Below are positions 31,797 through 41,383 of a stretch of 64,000 bases of DNA, one piece after another (position 1 is the stretch's first letter; each line of letters begins with the position of its first letter). Below the pieces are notes generated by a model that was not told the DNA's origin, did not search any database, and worked only from the letters and a program-made list of their open reading frames with translations. The stretch comes from Asaia lannensis NBRC 102526. GTDB lineage: Bacteria > Pseudomonadota > Alphaproteobacteria > Acetobacterales > Acetobacteraceae. The DNA lies in the NCBI RefSeq assembly GCF_024054035.1, contig NZ_JAMXQU010000003.1, positions 124,001 through 188,000 of the forward strand, in the 5' to 3' direction. The translations under genes were made by a program, and so were the position numbers.

Positions 31797-32903
31797 TCAC
31801 CGAGGGCTGAGATCACCCGCCTCCACGTGTCGATAATCCGCGTCCGAACCCAGAATCGCAAACTGCTCTCTATCCGTGCCCGTCAGAAAGGCATCGAATC
31901 TACTCTGCCGGAGAAAGGTCAGAAGTGCCTCGCGCCTGCGCATATCGAGATGATTGAGCGGTTCATCCAGCAGGATAACCGGCGCTCTGCCCGTCTGCCT
32001 CTCGGTAAGGACGGCATGATTGAGAATGACATGGACGAGCATGGCCTTTTGCTGACCGCTGCTTGAAAGCGTCGCCTCCCGCCCAGTAAGCGCGTCGCTC
32101 AACAGAAAATCTGCCTTGTGGGCACCAAGGGATGTTGCGCCACGCTGCGCATCCTCCGCACGCGTGTTCGAAAGTGCTTCACGAAGACTATCTTCGACGG
32201 CAAGAGCGGGACTGCGCGCGAGATCGTTGGCGATTGCGCAGTCCAGTGCAATCCGCGCCACCGGAAAGCCCGTCTCATCCGTAAGCGGCGACGCATTCAT
32301 GGCCTCGACCAGCGCCATGCGGGCAGCCGTCAGTGCCACAGCATGGCGTGCAATGCTGTCTTCGATGGAAGCGAGCCAGACCGATTGATCGGGGCGCGTC
32401 GCGAGCAGACGATTGCGCTGGGCAACGGCCCGCTCATGCGCCGCGCTCTCACGGGCATGATGAGGATCGAGCGCGAGAACCAGGCGATCGAAAAAGCGTC
32501 GCCTCCCCGAGGCCGGATCACTGAAAAGGCGATCCATCTGGGGGGTAAGCCAGGTTGCCGAAAAATGGGGAGAGATCTGCGCCTGATTGCGTACAGCTTC
32601 GTTATCGAGCCTGAACACACGACGCACCGGATTGGTTGGGTCCATGCCGGTCGCCAGATCGACACAGTCGCCTCCACTCGCGATCCGCGTAGCGATCCCC
32701 CATGGACCGCCACCGTGGCGCTGGATCTGCGCATTGGGAGCCGCGCGCAGACCGCGGCCCGGCGCGAGAAGCGACATGGCTTCAAGCAGATTGGTCTTCC
32801 CTGCCCCGTTTTCGCCGGTCAGGACGGCAAGGCGGCTATGGGGCGTCCAGGCCAGACGCTCATAATTACGAAAATTCGTGAGGACGAGCCTGGATATACG
32901 CAA
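31797..32903 (-). CDS. recF: DNA replication and repair protein RecF
   Basis: SMC-like ATPase that helps load RecA at gapped DNA. Walker A is GENGAGKTN near residue 32; the ABC signature region is LSSGQQKAML near 280, and Walker B with D-loop is ILLDEPLNHLDMRRRE near 310. Length (368 residues) is normal. It follows dnaN at 20 bp, as in the classic dnaA-dnaN-recF cluster, but gyrB, often the next gene, is not present. Confidence 0.96.
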   Translation of the reverse strand: MRISRLVLTNFRNYERLAWTPHSRLAVLTGENGAGKTNLLEAMSLLAPGRGLRAAPNAQIQRHGGGPWGIATRIASGGDCVDLATGMDPTNPVRRVFRLDNEAVRNQAQISPHFSATWLTPQMDRLFSDPASGRRRFFDRLVLALDPHHARESAAHERAVAQRNRLLATRPDQSVWLASIEDSIARHAVALTAARMALVEAMNASPLTDETGFPVARIALDCAIANDLARSPALAVEDSLREALSNTRAEDAQRGATSLGAHKADFLLSDALTGREATLSSSGQQKAMLVHVILNHAVLTERQTGRAPVILLDEPLNHLDMRRREALLTFLRQSRFDAFLTGTDREQFAILGSDADYRHVEAGDLSPR

Positions 32904-32923
32904 AGATCTGACGTGACCCTGCG

Positions 32924-34048
32924 TCAGACGCGCATAGGCATGAGAACGTAAAGAGCCGTGGGCAGATTCGTGTCACGCACCAGCGTAGGCGCGGCACTAT
33001 CGGCAAACGCGAATTCTGCCTCGACATCGATCTGATCGGTGATGTCGTTCAGATAGCGCGCCTGAAAGCCGATTTCGAGCGACGGACCGTCATAGGATAC
33101 GCTCGTCTCGTCCAGCTCTTCCTTTGCCATGCCCTGATCGGGACTGATGGCGGAAAGCGTGAGCAGATTGGTCCGGACGGCAAGCTTTACCGGGCGCGAG
33201 CGCTCCTGACTGATCGCAGCAACACGCGCCACAGCATCGGCGAAGGCATGTTTGTTCACGCGCAGGAAGCGGTCGTTGTTTTTGGGAATGACACGCTCAT
33301 ATTCCGGGAACGTCCCGTCAATCAGCTTGGATGTCAGCATGACGGCCCCGACACGGAACTGGATACGCGTGTCAGACAGACTGACCTCGACGGCACCGGC
33401 GCCCTCATCGAGCAGCTTGCGCAGTTCGGCAACGGTTTTGCGCGGGATGATCACACCCGGCATGTCCGACGCGCCGGCAGGGAGATCGGTTTCGACGCGT
33501 GCAAGACGGTGCCCGTCCGTTGCCACGGCGCGCAGTCTGGCTGTGTCGCCGTCTTTCGCGACATGGAAATAGATGCCGTTCAGGTAATAGCGTGTCTCCT
33601 CCGTGGAGATCGCAAAACGTGTACGATCGACAAGACCACGCAGGACGGCAGCGGGTATGGAAAATGCACAGGGAAGATCCCCGGCAACCATCGAAGGGAA
33701 GTCCTCGACCGGCAGCACATTCAGGCTGGTCGCATAGCGGCCCGCACGCAGAGCCAGAGGGGCGTCGCCACCGCCGTGATCCAGCTCTACCACAGAACCG
33801 TCAGGCAGCTTGCGGACGATCTCATAAAGGACGCTTGCAGGTGCAGTGACGGCACCATCGCGTGCACCTTCTGCCGCCACTTCCTCGACAACCGCAATTT
33901 CCATATCCGTTGCGGTCAGGCGAAGCAGATTACCCTCGATGGAGAGCATCACGTTCGCCAGAATGGGGATCGTGTTGCGCTTTTCTGCAACACTCTGGAT
34001 ATGGGCAAGGGCACGGATCAGCGTTGTGCGGTCAGCCTTGAATTTCAT
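32924..34048 (-). CDS. dnaN: DNA polymerase III beta subunit (sliding clamp)
   Basis: Ring-shaped clamp that holds DNA polymerase on its template. It begins MKFKADRTTLIRALAHIQSV and ends in the family's LPTALYVLMPMRV, with three repeated clamp domains over 374 residues. The ATG at 34048 is used; the in-frame upstream start at 34081 adds 11 unlike residues. It lies between dnaA (70 bp) and recF (20 bp). Confidence 0.97.
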   Translation of the reverse strand: MKFKADRTTLIRALAHIQSVAEKRNTIPILANVMLSIEGNLLRLTATDMEIAVVEEVAAEGARDGAVTAPASVLYEIVRKLPDGSVVELDHGGGDAPLALRAGRYATSLNVLPVEDFPSMVAGDLPCAFSIPAAVLRGLVDRTRFAISTEETRYYLNGIYFHVAKDGDTARLRAVATDGHRLARVETDLPAGASDMPGVIIPRKTVAELRKLLDEGAGAVEVSLSDTRIQFRVGAVMLTSKLIDGTFPEYERVIPKNNDRFLRVNKHAFADAVARVAAISQERSRPVKLAVRTNLLTLSAISPDQGMAKEELDETSVSYDGPSLEIGFQARYLNDITDQIDVEAEFAFADSAAPTLVRDTNLPTALYVLMPMRV

Positions 34049-34118
34049 ATGATCGTAGACCCTCGAACACCCGAATAACAAAAAACCAGTCTAGCAGAGC
34101 CACTTGCCGTGGCAAAGA

Positions 34119-35567
34119 TCAGCCTTCGAGCATGCGTCGCAGCAGCTCGACATCCTCGGCAAAAGCCACGTCGCGCTCCATCAGCTCCTGAACGCGCGAA
34201 ACAGCATGCATGACCGTCGTATGATCGCGATTGCCGAATTTGCGTCCGATTTCCGGCAGGGAGCGGCTGGTGAGCTGCTTTGCAAGGAACATCGCCACCT
34301 GTCGAGGCCGCGCGACTGCACGGGCGCGACGGGCCGAAGACATGTCCGTCAGACGGATATTCCAGTGCTCCGAGACCTTGCGCTGGATTTCCTCGATGGT
34401 CACGCGCCTGTCATGCGCCTTGAGGATATCGTGCAGCACGTCCTGCGTGCTCTCCAGCGTGACGGGGCGACCGAACAGATTGGCATGAGCGATCAGGCGG
34501 TTCAGCGCCCCTTCGAGCTCACGCACGTTCGACGTGATCTTGTGCGCCAGAAATTCCAGTACCTTGGCAGGCACGGCAACGCCGGAAGCCTGTGCCTTGG
34601 CTTCGAGAATGGAAATACGCAGCTCGAACGTGGTGGCGTGAATATCGGCCACCATGCCACACCCCAGACGCGTGCGTAGCCGGTCTTCGAGACCCGACAG
34701 ATCGGAAGGGGATTTGTCAGCACTGACCACGATCTGACGACCGGCATCGACAAGGGCATTGAAGGTATGGAAGAACTCTTCCTGCGTATTGTCCTTGCCG
34801 ATCAGAAACTGGAGATCGTCGATCATCAGGACATCGACCGAACGCAGCTGTTCCTTGAACTCCATCGTCGATTGCGAGCGAATGGCCGCAATAAACCGGT
34901 ACATGAACTTCTCGGCCGACATATAGGCTACGGATACGCGCCCACCGCTCGTCAGTTCGGATCCAATGGCATGCATGAGATGCGTCTTGCCCAGACCGAC
35001 ACCACCATAGAGAAAAAGCGGGTTAAAACCGGGGCTGGACGGCTTTTCAGCCACACGGCGCGCGCAGGCATAGGCAAACTCGTTCGGCTTGCCCACAACG
35101 AAACTGTCGAATGTAAAACGCGGATCGAGCGGGGCAGCGAGATCGTGCCGCGCATCCTGCACACTCGCAGCCGGGGCCGCAGGGGCTTCGACCTCGACGA
35201 CCGGTGCTGCCGCTTTGACCGCTACCGGCGTTGCCAGACCGTCGCCCACACGCTGGACCTGCAGTTCGACATGATGGACAGCGCGATTTTCATTGCGCCA
35301 CAGTTCCTGCAGGCGATCGCCATACTGTCCACGCACCCAGTCGCGCAGAAAGCGCGTTGGCAGGAAGAGGGTAATTTCATCTTCTTCCAGCGGGCCGAGC
35401 ACGATCTGCTGCAGCCAGGTACGGTATTCGACGTCACCGACCTCGACACGCAATCTCTCGCGCACCTTGACCCATTGGGAAGCCAGAACCGGATCGGTTC
35501 CGTTTGTGCAGGAAACCGTTTCCGTCACTGCAGGAAGATCCGTATGAGACCCTTCGTCTGCCATCAC
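34119..35567 (-). CDS. dnaA: Chromosomal replication initiator DnaA
   Basis: AAA+ initiator of 482 residues. Domain I is at the N-terminus (WVKVRERLRVEVGDVEYRTWL), followed by an Ala/Val-rich linker, then the ATPase with Walker A GGVGLGKTH and Walker B VLMIDDLQF. Domain IV ends with the DnaA-box-binding motif RSLPEIGRKFGNRDHTTVMHA. It is followed by dnaN and recF on the same strand and lies downstream of rpsT and mutM, an arrangement seen in Acetobacteraceae. No cluster of DnaA boxes was found beside it. Confidence 0.98.
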   Translation of the reverse strand: MMADEGSHTDLPAVTETVSCTNGTDPVLASQWVKVRERLRVEVGDVEYRTWLQQIVLGPLEEDEITLFLPTRFLRDWVRGQYGDRLQELWRNENRAVHHVELQVQRVGDGLATPVAVKAAAPVVEVEAPAAPAASVQDARHDLAAPLDPRFTFDSFVVGKPNEFAYACARRVAEKPSSPGFNPLFLYGGVGLGKTHLMHAIGSELTSGGRVSVAYMSAEKFMYRFIAAIRSQSTMEFKEQLRSVDVLMIDDLQFLIGKDNTQEEFFHTFNALVDAGRQIVVSADKSPSDLSGLEDRLRTRLGCGMVADIHATTFELRISILEAKAQASGVAVPAKVLEFLAHKITSNVRELEGALNRLIAHANLFGRPVTLESTQDVLHDILKAHDRRVTIEEIQRKVSEHWNIRLTDMSSARRARAVARPRQVAMFLAKQLTSRSLPEIGRKFGNRDHTTVMHAVSRVQELMERDVAFAEDVELLRRMLEG

Positions 35568-35717
35568 TCCCCCGAGCTACAACAAAAGACACGACAGGAG
35601 CCATCACGAGCCGTGAAGCATGACCTTCCTGATCCCCGGTTAAAGGGCGCACAGAATAGGGCAAACAGTCCGTGAGAGGCAAGCTTAACCGGACGCCGGG
35701 AAGCCGGACGAGCGGCG

Positions 35718-35760
35718 AAAAAAAAGAACGGATATGGTCATGGGACCACACCCGTTCTTT
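35718..35760 (-). terminator. Rho-independent terminator of rpsT
   Basis: Outer stem AAAGAACGG / CCGTTCTTT with an inner TGGTC / GACCA stem, read on the minus strand and ending in a run of eight Ts. It lies about 54 bp past the rpsT stop and separates it from dnaA. Confidence 0.88.
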
Positions 35761-35813
35761 CTGTAGGCTCAGACCAGACAGAACCCCACTAAAGGCCCTG
35801 CCCTGTTATCCGA

Positions 35814-36083
35814 TCAGGCCGAAGCCAGAGCCTTGATGCGAGCCGAAAGGCGCGACAGCTTGCGGCTGACGGTGTTGGCGGCGAGAACGCCCTTGCCAAC
35901 AGCGCGCTGCATTTCCGGCTGGGCAGCGCGGAATGCGTCGTTTGCGGCAGCCTTGTCACCCGAAAGGATGGCCGTCTCGACCTTCTTCACGAAGGTGCGG
36001 ACGCGGGACATGCGGGAAACGTTACGCTCACGGCGACGCTCGTTCTGACGGATGCGCTTGCGCGCAGAGGCGGTGTTAGCCAT
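35814..36083 (-). CDS. rpsT: 30S ribosomal protein S20
   Basis: An 89-residue basic protein starting [20 protein letters not shown] and ending [13 protein letters not shown]-like in [14 protein letters not shown], clearly S20. It is a three-helix 16S rRNA binder assembled early into the small subunit. It lies between mutM (136 bp) and dnaA, with its own terminator; rpsT upstream of dnaA is common in alphaproteobacteria. Confidence 0.96.
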   Translation of the reverse strand: MANTASARKRIRQNERRRERNVSRMSRVRTFVKKVETAILSGDKAAANDAFRAAQPEMQRAVGKGVLAANTVSRKLSRLSARIKALASA

Positions 36084-36218
36084 TTCTACTCTTCAGCCCT
36101 GTTCTGTTCGGCTTGTTAGGTTGCCTTGCGACAACAATAAAGCATGCCGGCCAATCGTCCCTGAAAGAGACGCAGAGCCAGCGGAGGGCTCGCCTTTAGT
36201 CCAGTTTCACGCTGGCCG

Positions 36219-37088
36219 TCAAGCGTCCTCTAAAGAAAGTGGTGGTTGTCGCCTCGGACAGAAGAAACTCGACCGTCCCGACTGCACCACACGACGAATG
36301 CCCCCGCAGGCCGGATAACCGGGGCATTCGGGACAAGGCTCGCCTTCGCGCCCATAGACGAGATGCAGATCCTGGAAAGCGCCGGGCTTTCCTTGCGCAT
36401 CCACATAATCGCGCAGTGTCGACCCCCCTGCACCGATCGCCTCGCGAAGCACCTCAGGCGTCACACGGGCAATCAGGGCGATCTCGTCCATACTGAGCGA
36501 CGAAGCCAGACGCTGCGGATTGATCGCTGCGCGATACAGAATTTCGCACACATATATATTGCCGAGCCCGGCGATGACGCGCTGGTCCAGAAGCGCGGTC
36601 TTGATCGGCGCGCGCTTGCGATTGAGCCTGGCATAAAGATAGGCCGCATCGAATTCGGGTCCGAGCGGGTCCGCTCCGAGCGATCTGAGCAGGACATGCT
36701 CGCGCTCCCTGCCTGCATCGGCCAGAAGCAGACAACCGAAGCGCCTTGGGTCCACAAGGCCGATATAGGTGCCGTTATCGAGCAGGATCGAGACGTGCTC
36801 ATGGGTCAGGGGGCGATAAGCCGGACCTTTTTCAGGCTTGGGGGTAATGCGTATACGCCCGCTCATGCCAAGATGAATCAGCAGGGTCGGCCCACGCATC
36901 AGGGAGATGAGCATGTATTTGCCCAGGCGCGTCGCGGCCCCGATCTTCTTGCCGTCCGCACGTATCGACAGATCGTCGGGCACGGGCCAGCGCAGGTCGC
37001 GCCGGACCTCCGTGCTGATGATACGTCGCCCGGCAAGCGCCGCGCTTAATCCGTTCAGGATGGTTTCAACTTCTGGTAGCTCTGGCAT
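36219..37088 (-). CDS. mutM: Formamidopyrimidine-DNA glycosylase
   Basis: Removes 8-oxoguanine and formamidopyrimidines. The start is set at ATG 37088 because the mature protein must begin PELPEVE: Pro2 is the Schiff-base nucleophile and Glu3 is catalytic. A start at 37103 would add five residues and block this. RLGKYMLI carries the catalytic Lys. The C-terminal zinc finger is unusual: EPCPEC, PACGG and FFCPRRQ supply four Cys, but the last Cys of the usual CPxC pair is Arg. It diverges from ubiE with 30 bp between starts. Confidence 0.93.
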   Translation of the reverse strand: MPELPEVETILNGLSAALAGRRIISTEVRRDLRWPVPDDLSIRADGKKIGAATRLGKYMLISLMRGPTLLIHLGMSGRIRITPKPEKGPAYRPLTHEHVSILLDNGTYIGLVDPRRFGCLLLADAGREREHVLLRSLGADPLGPEFDAAYLYARLNRKRAPIKTALLDQRVIAGLGNIYVCEILYRAAINPQRLASSLSMDEIALIARVTPEVLREAIGAGGSTLRDYVDAQGKPGAFQDLHLVYGREGEPCPECPGYPACGGIRRVVQSGRSSFFCPRRQPPLSLEDA

Positions 37089-37118
37089 CTTGGGTGCTGA
37101 CACTATATCCAGAGAGAC

Positions 37119-37904
37119 ATGACCGACAACGCATCATTTCCCCATACCGAATCAGTCCATGGCGACAGGGAGGAGACAACCGATTTCGGCTACCGCTCCG
37201 TCCCCAAGGCAGAAAAGAAGCCTCTGGTGCGCGCTGTGTTCGACAGTGTTGCAGGCCGCTACGATGTCATGAACGACGTCATGTCGCTCGGCATCCATCG
37301 CGTCTGGAAGCGTATTTTCATCAATGCGCTCGCCCCGAGGCGCGATCTCAAGCTGCTCGATCTTGCAGGCGGTACGGGCGATATCAGCTTCGGCTGGCTG
37401 CGCAACAATGGTGGCCCCGCAATCCTGACCGATATCAATGCTTCCATGCTCGAAGTGGGCCGCGCTCGCGCGGCAAGCAAGGGCTATCTGAGCGATATCG
37501 AGTTTTCGGTTGTGGATGCCGAAGCCATCCCCCTGCCGGATCGCAGTGTCGATCGTGTGTCGATCGCTTTCGGCCTGCGCAACTGCACGGACAAGGATGC
37601 CGTCCTGCGTGAAGCCCGCCGCGTCCTTCGCCCGGGTGGAAAATTCTGCTGCCTGGAGTTCTCGCGCGTTCAGGTTGCGGCCCTGGCCCCCGTCTATGAC
37701 GCCTGGTCGTTCGGCGTGCTGCCCAGAATGGGCCAGATCATCGCCAAGGATGCGGAGAGCTACCGTTATCTGGCTGAAAGCATACGCACCTTCCCCGAGC
37801 AGGAGGTTCTGGCCCAGATGATGCGCGATGCCGGTCTGGAAAAAGTCAGCTACCAGAATCTTTCAGGCGGCATTGCAGCCATCCATTCGGGCTGGAAGCT
37901 CTGA
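37119..37904 (+). CDS. ubiE: Ubiquinone/menaquinone C-methyltransferase UbiE
   Basis: A 261-residue SAM methyltransferase that methylates the quinone ring at C2 in ubiquinone synthesis. The family's signatures are present: FDSVAGRYDVMNDVMSLGIHR-type start near residue 45, LDLAGGTGDISF as SAM motif, AFGLRNCTD and RVLRPGGKFCCLEFS. It is followed at 6 bp by coaBC. Acetic acid bacteria respire through ubiquinone, so the menaquinone role is not expected. Confidence 0.96.
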   Translation: MTDNASFPHTESVHGDREETTDFGYRSVPKAEKKPLVRAVFDSVAGRYDVMNDVMSLGIHRVWKRIFINALAPRRDLKLLDLAGGTGDISFGWLRNNGGPAILTDINASMLEVGRARAASKGYLSDIEFSVVDAEAIPLPDRSVDRVSIAFGLRNCTDKDAVLREARRVLRPGGKFCCLEFSRVQVAALAPVYDAWSFGVLPRMGQIIAKDAESYRYLAESIRTFPEQEVLAQMMRDAGLEKVSYQNLSGGIAAIHSGWKL

Positions 37905-37910
37905 CACACC

Positions 37911-39134
37911 ATGCGTGCGCGGATCATCCTGATTATTGGCGGTGGCATAGCCGCCTATAAATCGCTGGAACTGATCCGGCTGCTGCGCAAACGCGCTATC
38001 GACGTCGAATGCGTCCTGACCGAATCGGCTACGCATTTCGTTACGCCGCTGTCTGTACAGGCCCTCTCGGGCCTTCCCGTGCATACGGAACTTCTGTCTC
38101 TCGCTGAAGACAGCCAGATGGACCATATTGCTCTCTCACGCAGCGCCGATCTGATTGTTGTCTGCCCTGCAACAGCCAATCTGATGGCACGTCTTGCCAA
38201 CGGTCTGGCCGACGATCTGGCGACGACCCTCCTTCTCGCGACGGATACTCCCGTTCTCCTCGCTCCGGCCATGAATGTCCGCATGTGGCAGCATCCTGCC
38301 ACACAGGACAATCTCGCCCGCCTGCGCGAGCGCGGCTGCCTGTTCATCGGACCGGATGAGGGAGAAATGGCCTGCGGGGAATTCGGTCCCGGTCGGCTGA
38401 GCGCACCCGAGCATATCGCCGAGGCAATCGAAACGGCTCTCTTTGCGCCTACTTCCCCAGAGCATCATCGCTCTGATCATACCCCCCTGGAGGGGCGGCA
38501 TGTACTGGTTACGGCGGGACCGACGCATGAGCCGATCGACCCGGTCCGCTTCATCGCAAACCATTCCTCCGGCAAGCAGGGCTACGCCATAGCCTCAGCC
38601 TGTGCACGGCTCGGTGCGCGCGTGACGCTTGTCAGTGGCCCTACAGCCCTACCCTGCCCGCCCGGCGTGACGCGTCACGACGTGCAGACCGCCGCTGAAA
38701 TGCTCACCGCCTGTGAAACGGCCCTTCCCGCAGATGTTGCTGTGTGCGCCGCCGCCGTGGGCGACTGGCGCGTAGCCGAACCGGTTACACAAAAGCGCAA
38801 GAAAACGCAGGGCGAGGTCTTTACGTTATCCCTCGTGGAAAATCCCGATATCCTCGCGACACTTTCAAGGCCCGGCGTTTTGCGTCCAGAGCTCGTCATA
38901 GGCTTTGCCGCCGAGACGGAGACGCTCGAAACCCATGCACGCGCCAAACATGCCCGCAAGGGATGCGACTGGCTCCTCGCCAACGATGTCGGTGCCGATG
39001 CCTCTATTTTCGGTGGCGATCATAATCGCATTCTTTTCGTCACGCATGAGGGTGCCACCCTGTGGCCCGACATGCCCAAATCCGGCGTGGCAGACAGGCT
39101 TGCAGCTCTGATTACCGACCGTTTCTCCTCCTGA
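37911..39134 (+). CDS. coaBC: Bifunctional phosphopantothenoylcysteine decarboxylase/phosphopantothenate-cysteine ligase
   Basis: Two consecutive steps of coenzyme A synthesis. The N-terminal FMN decarboxylase (CoaC, about 1-185) has the active-site Asn in PAMNVRMW and the Cys in GEMACGEFGPGR. The C-terminal ligase (CoaB) begins with HVLVTAGPTHEPIDPVRFIAN and shows VCAAAVGDWR. Length is 407 residues, normal for the fusion. It lies between ubiE and dut in one plus-strand run; coaBC-dut is a widespread pair. Confidence 0.96.
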   Translation: MRARIILIIGGGIAAYKSLELIRLLRKRAIDVECVLTESATHFVTPLSVQALSGLPVHTELLSLAEDSQMDHIALSRSADLIVVCPATANLMARLANGLADDLATTLLLATDTPVLLAPAMNVRMWQHPATQDNLARLRERGCLFIGPDEGEMACGEFGPGRLSAPEHIAEAIETALFAPTSPEHHRSDHTPLEGRHVLVTAGPTHEPIDPVRFIANHSSGKQGYAIASACARLGARVTLVSGPTALPCPPGVTRHDVQTAAEMLTACETALPADVAVCAAAVGDWRVAEPVTQKRKKTQGEVFTLSLVENPDILATLSRPGVLRPELVIGFAAETETLETHARAKHARKGCDWLLANDVGADASIFGGDHNRILFVTHEGATLWPDMPKSGVADRLAALITDRFSS

Positions 39135-39149
39135 TCTAAGGTAAGGTTC

Positions 39150-39611
39150 ATGTCTCCGCTTCCCGTCGAACTCGTCAGGCTTCCTCATGCCGAAGGGCTC
39201 GATCTCCCCCATTACGCCAGCAGCGGTGCCGCCGGCATGGATCTGCTTGCCGCCATCGAAGGCGAGATGGTTGTCAGAGCCGGAGAACGTGCCCTCGTGC
39301 CGACCGGGCTGAAAATCGGCCTGCCTGCCGGCTACGAACTCCAGATACGCCCACGCTCCGGCCTTGCGCTGAAACATGGCATCACCCTGCCCAACACGCC
39401 CGGCACCATCGACGAGGATTATCGCGGTGAGATCGGTGTGATCATTCTCAATACGGGCAAGGAAGATTTCGTGATCACGCGCGGCATGCGCATCGCCCAG
39501 GCCGTTCTTGCCCCGGTCATTCGTTTGACATGGGTCGAGGTTTCCGAGTTGGATGAGACCGCACGCGGTACCGGTGGCTTTGGCAGTACGGGCCTGTCCC
39601 GCCCGGGCTGA
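39150..39611 (+). CDS. dut: Deoxyuridine 5'-triphosphate nucleotidohydrolase
   Basis: Hydrolyses dUTP to dUMP, keeping uracil out of DNA. The five dUTPase motifs are seen: [25 protein letters not shown] with the catalytic Asp region, RIAQAV and [10 protein letters not shown]. Length (153 residues) is normal for the homotrimeric type. It follows coaBC by 15 bp; the ABC permease gene starts 38 bp later. Confidence 0.97.
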   Translation: MSPLPVELVRLPHAEGLDLPHYASSGAAGMDLLAAIEGEMVVRAGERALVPTGLKIGLPAGYELQIRPRSGLALKHGITLPNTPGTIDEDYRGEIGVIILNTGKEDFVITRGMRIAQAVLAPVIRLTWVEVSELDETARGTGGFGSTGLSRPG

Positions 39612-39648
39612 CGCGGCTGAAACGCTTCTGACACGAGGTAAGGAGAGC

Positions 39649-41376
39649 ATGTCGCCATTTCGGGCGAGACGCGGCACACGCGGGCCGGACAGGAAAGCGG
39701 GGCTGACAGCGTCGCTTGTGGGCACGCTGCTCGTCGTGGCCGCCCTGGCGCTGCTCTCACGCTTTCTGCCTGCCCAGCTCACACCATTCCACCACCATGC
39801 ACACATCGCACCGCATCTGCGCTCTCTTGCGGGGGTGGGCGTGCTGCCGGGGGATTTCGGTCATACCGCGCTCCGCATGGCGAGCGCCACGCTGATCGGT
39901 GCATGCATCGGATCCATCCTGGCACTGGGTGCCGCCAGGATACCGCTCCTGACCGGTGCCATACGCACGCTCCTGGGTGGGCTGCATATGGTGCCGCTTC
40001 TGTGCCTCCTGCCCTTCTTGCATCTGCTCGGCTTCGAGGTTTCGGCCATCGGCGTTACAGCGCTGGCCCTTGCTGCGCCCGTCGCAAGCGCGACCCTCAC
40101 GGCTTGGGAGAGCGTCCCGCGCGCCTTCGACGAGGCTGCCCGTGCACTTGGCCTGACAGGCTGGCAGAGACTATGGCGTCTTGAGGCGCCCTTTGCGATT
40201 CCGGACAGCGTCACTGCGCTTGCTCGCGCCATGCCCATGGCCTGGTGCCTGCTGATCGCCGCCGAAATGCTGCCGGTCAACGGGGCGATACCGGTACGGC
40301 CCGGGCTTGGTACCCACGCTGCCCAGGCCGCTGCCATCGGGTCGATCGGCCAGACGGGCATCGCCGCATTGCTGATCGGCCTGCTCGCATGGCTGTACGA
40401 CACCTGCTTCGTGTTTCCGTGGCAGATCTGGGCTGACCGTTATCGCATGATCCCGCTTTTCGATCAGGCGACCGATCCGTGGATGCTGAAACTCTGGCGT
40501 CGCACACGAGTGCTCAAACGTTCGGGCGAACGTCTCAGGCGCGTTCTGGCCTGGTTGGGCGATCTGCGGCTTGGCAGTAACGGCTTCAGACCTGTCAGGA
40601 TCGCACGGGGTTCTTCCCCCCTGATCGGTCTTGGCTGCGGTGCGATTATCCTGCTGATCGTCGTGGCATTTTTCTGGCGTCATCACGCGCTGGATATGCG
40701 CGATCTGCTCATCGTTACCGAACAGAGCCTGGTCTCGGCGCTACGTATGACCCTCGCCCTCGCTCTTGCGATTGCGCTCTGGGTACCGCTCGGCGTCTGG
40801 TTGGGTCTGTCGAGCCGTCGTGCGGGGCCTGCGCGTGTCATTACGCGTTTCCTGACCCTTTATCCCAAGAACATTCTTTTTCCCTTCCTGTGCATGGTCA
40901 TGATGCTTGCAGGCGCGGCGCCTTTCCTCTGGCCTCTTTTCCTGTGTTTTTTCTTCATGCAGTGGCTTTTGCTGGCACAGATCCTGCGTGGCATGAGAGG
41001 CTTCCCGCTCGATCTGTTGCAGGCCGCGCGCAATCTCCAGATCAAGGGGTGGCTATGGTGGCGCCGTGTTCTGCTCCCCGGCCTCGCACTCGTGATCGTC
41101 GAGGCCATCAGTGCGGCCTCCATGGCTGGATGGACGATCCTTATTCTGGCCGAGCGCAGCTCGTGGAAGCTTCATGGCCAGGATTGCGGTGGCATCGGAG
41201 CCTATGTCGCACGCGCCATGGAAGCTGGCGATCTGCCACGCGTCGTTCTGGGGGCCGCCGTTCTCACGTTATGCATAGCGCTGGGTGAGATCATGGTCTG
41301 GCATCCTCTGCGCCTGCAGATCGGACGACGCATCCAGTCTTCGCCAGCTACATCCTCGACCCGGTCCCAAAGCTAA
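39649..41376 (+). CDS. ABC transporter permease, two fused BPD transmembrane domains
   Basis: A 575-residue membrane protein holding two successive permease units of the nitrate/sulfonate/taurine type. The first (about 60-265) carries the EAA-like loop DEAARALGLTGWQRLWRLEAP; the second (about 355-565) carries DLLQAARNLQIKGWLWWRRVLLP. About 12 hydrophobic segments are visible. The ATG at 39649 is used because AAGGAGAG stands just before it; the longer frame overlaps dut. Its ATPase gene follows at 7 bp. No solute-binding protein is near, so the substrate is unknown. Confidence 0.88.
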   Translation: MSPFRARRGTRGPDRKAGLTASLVGTLLVVAALALLSRFLPAQLTPFHHHAHIAPHLRSLAGVGVLPGDFGHTALRMASATLIGACIGSILALGAARIPLLTGAIRTLLGGLHMVPLLCLLPFLHLLGFEVSAIGVTALALAAPVASATLTAWESVPRAFDEAARALGLTGWQRLWRLEAPFAIPDSVTALARAMPMAWCLLIAAEMLPVNGAIPVRPGLGTHAAQAAAIGSIGQTGIAALLIGLLAWLYDTCFVFPWQIWADRYRMIPLFDQATDPWMLKLWRRTRVLKRSGERLRRVLAWLGDLRLGSNGFRPVRIARGSSPLIGLGCGAIILLIVVAFFWRHHALDMRDLLIVTEQSLVSALRMTLALALAIALWVPLGVWLGLSSRRAGPARVITRFLTLYPKNILFPFLCMVMMLAGAAPFLWPLFLCFFFMQWLLLAQILRGMRGFPLDLLQAARNLQIKGWLWWRRVLLPGLALVIVEAISAASMAGWTILILAERSSWKLHGQDCGGIGAYVARAMEAGDLPRVVLGAAVLTLCIALGEIMVWHPLRLQIGRRIQSSPATSSTRSQS

Positions 41377-41383
41377 AACGACC

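Noticed and set aside
36219-37103. MutM starting at 37103
   Set aside because: The catalytic proline must follow the initiator Met directly; five extra residues would abolish activity, so 37088 is used.
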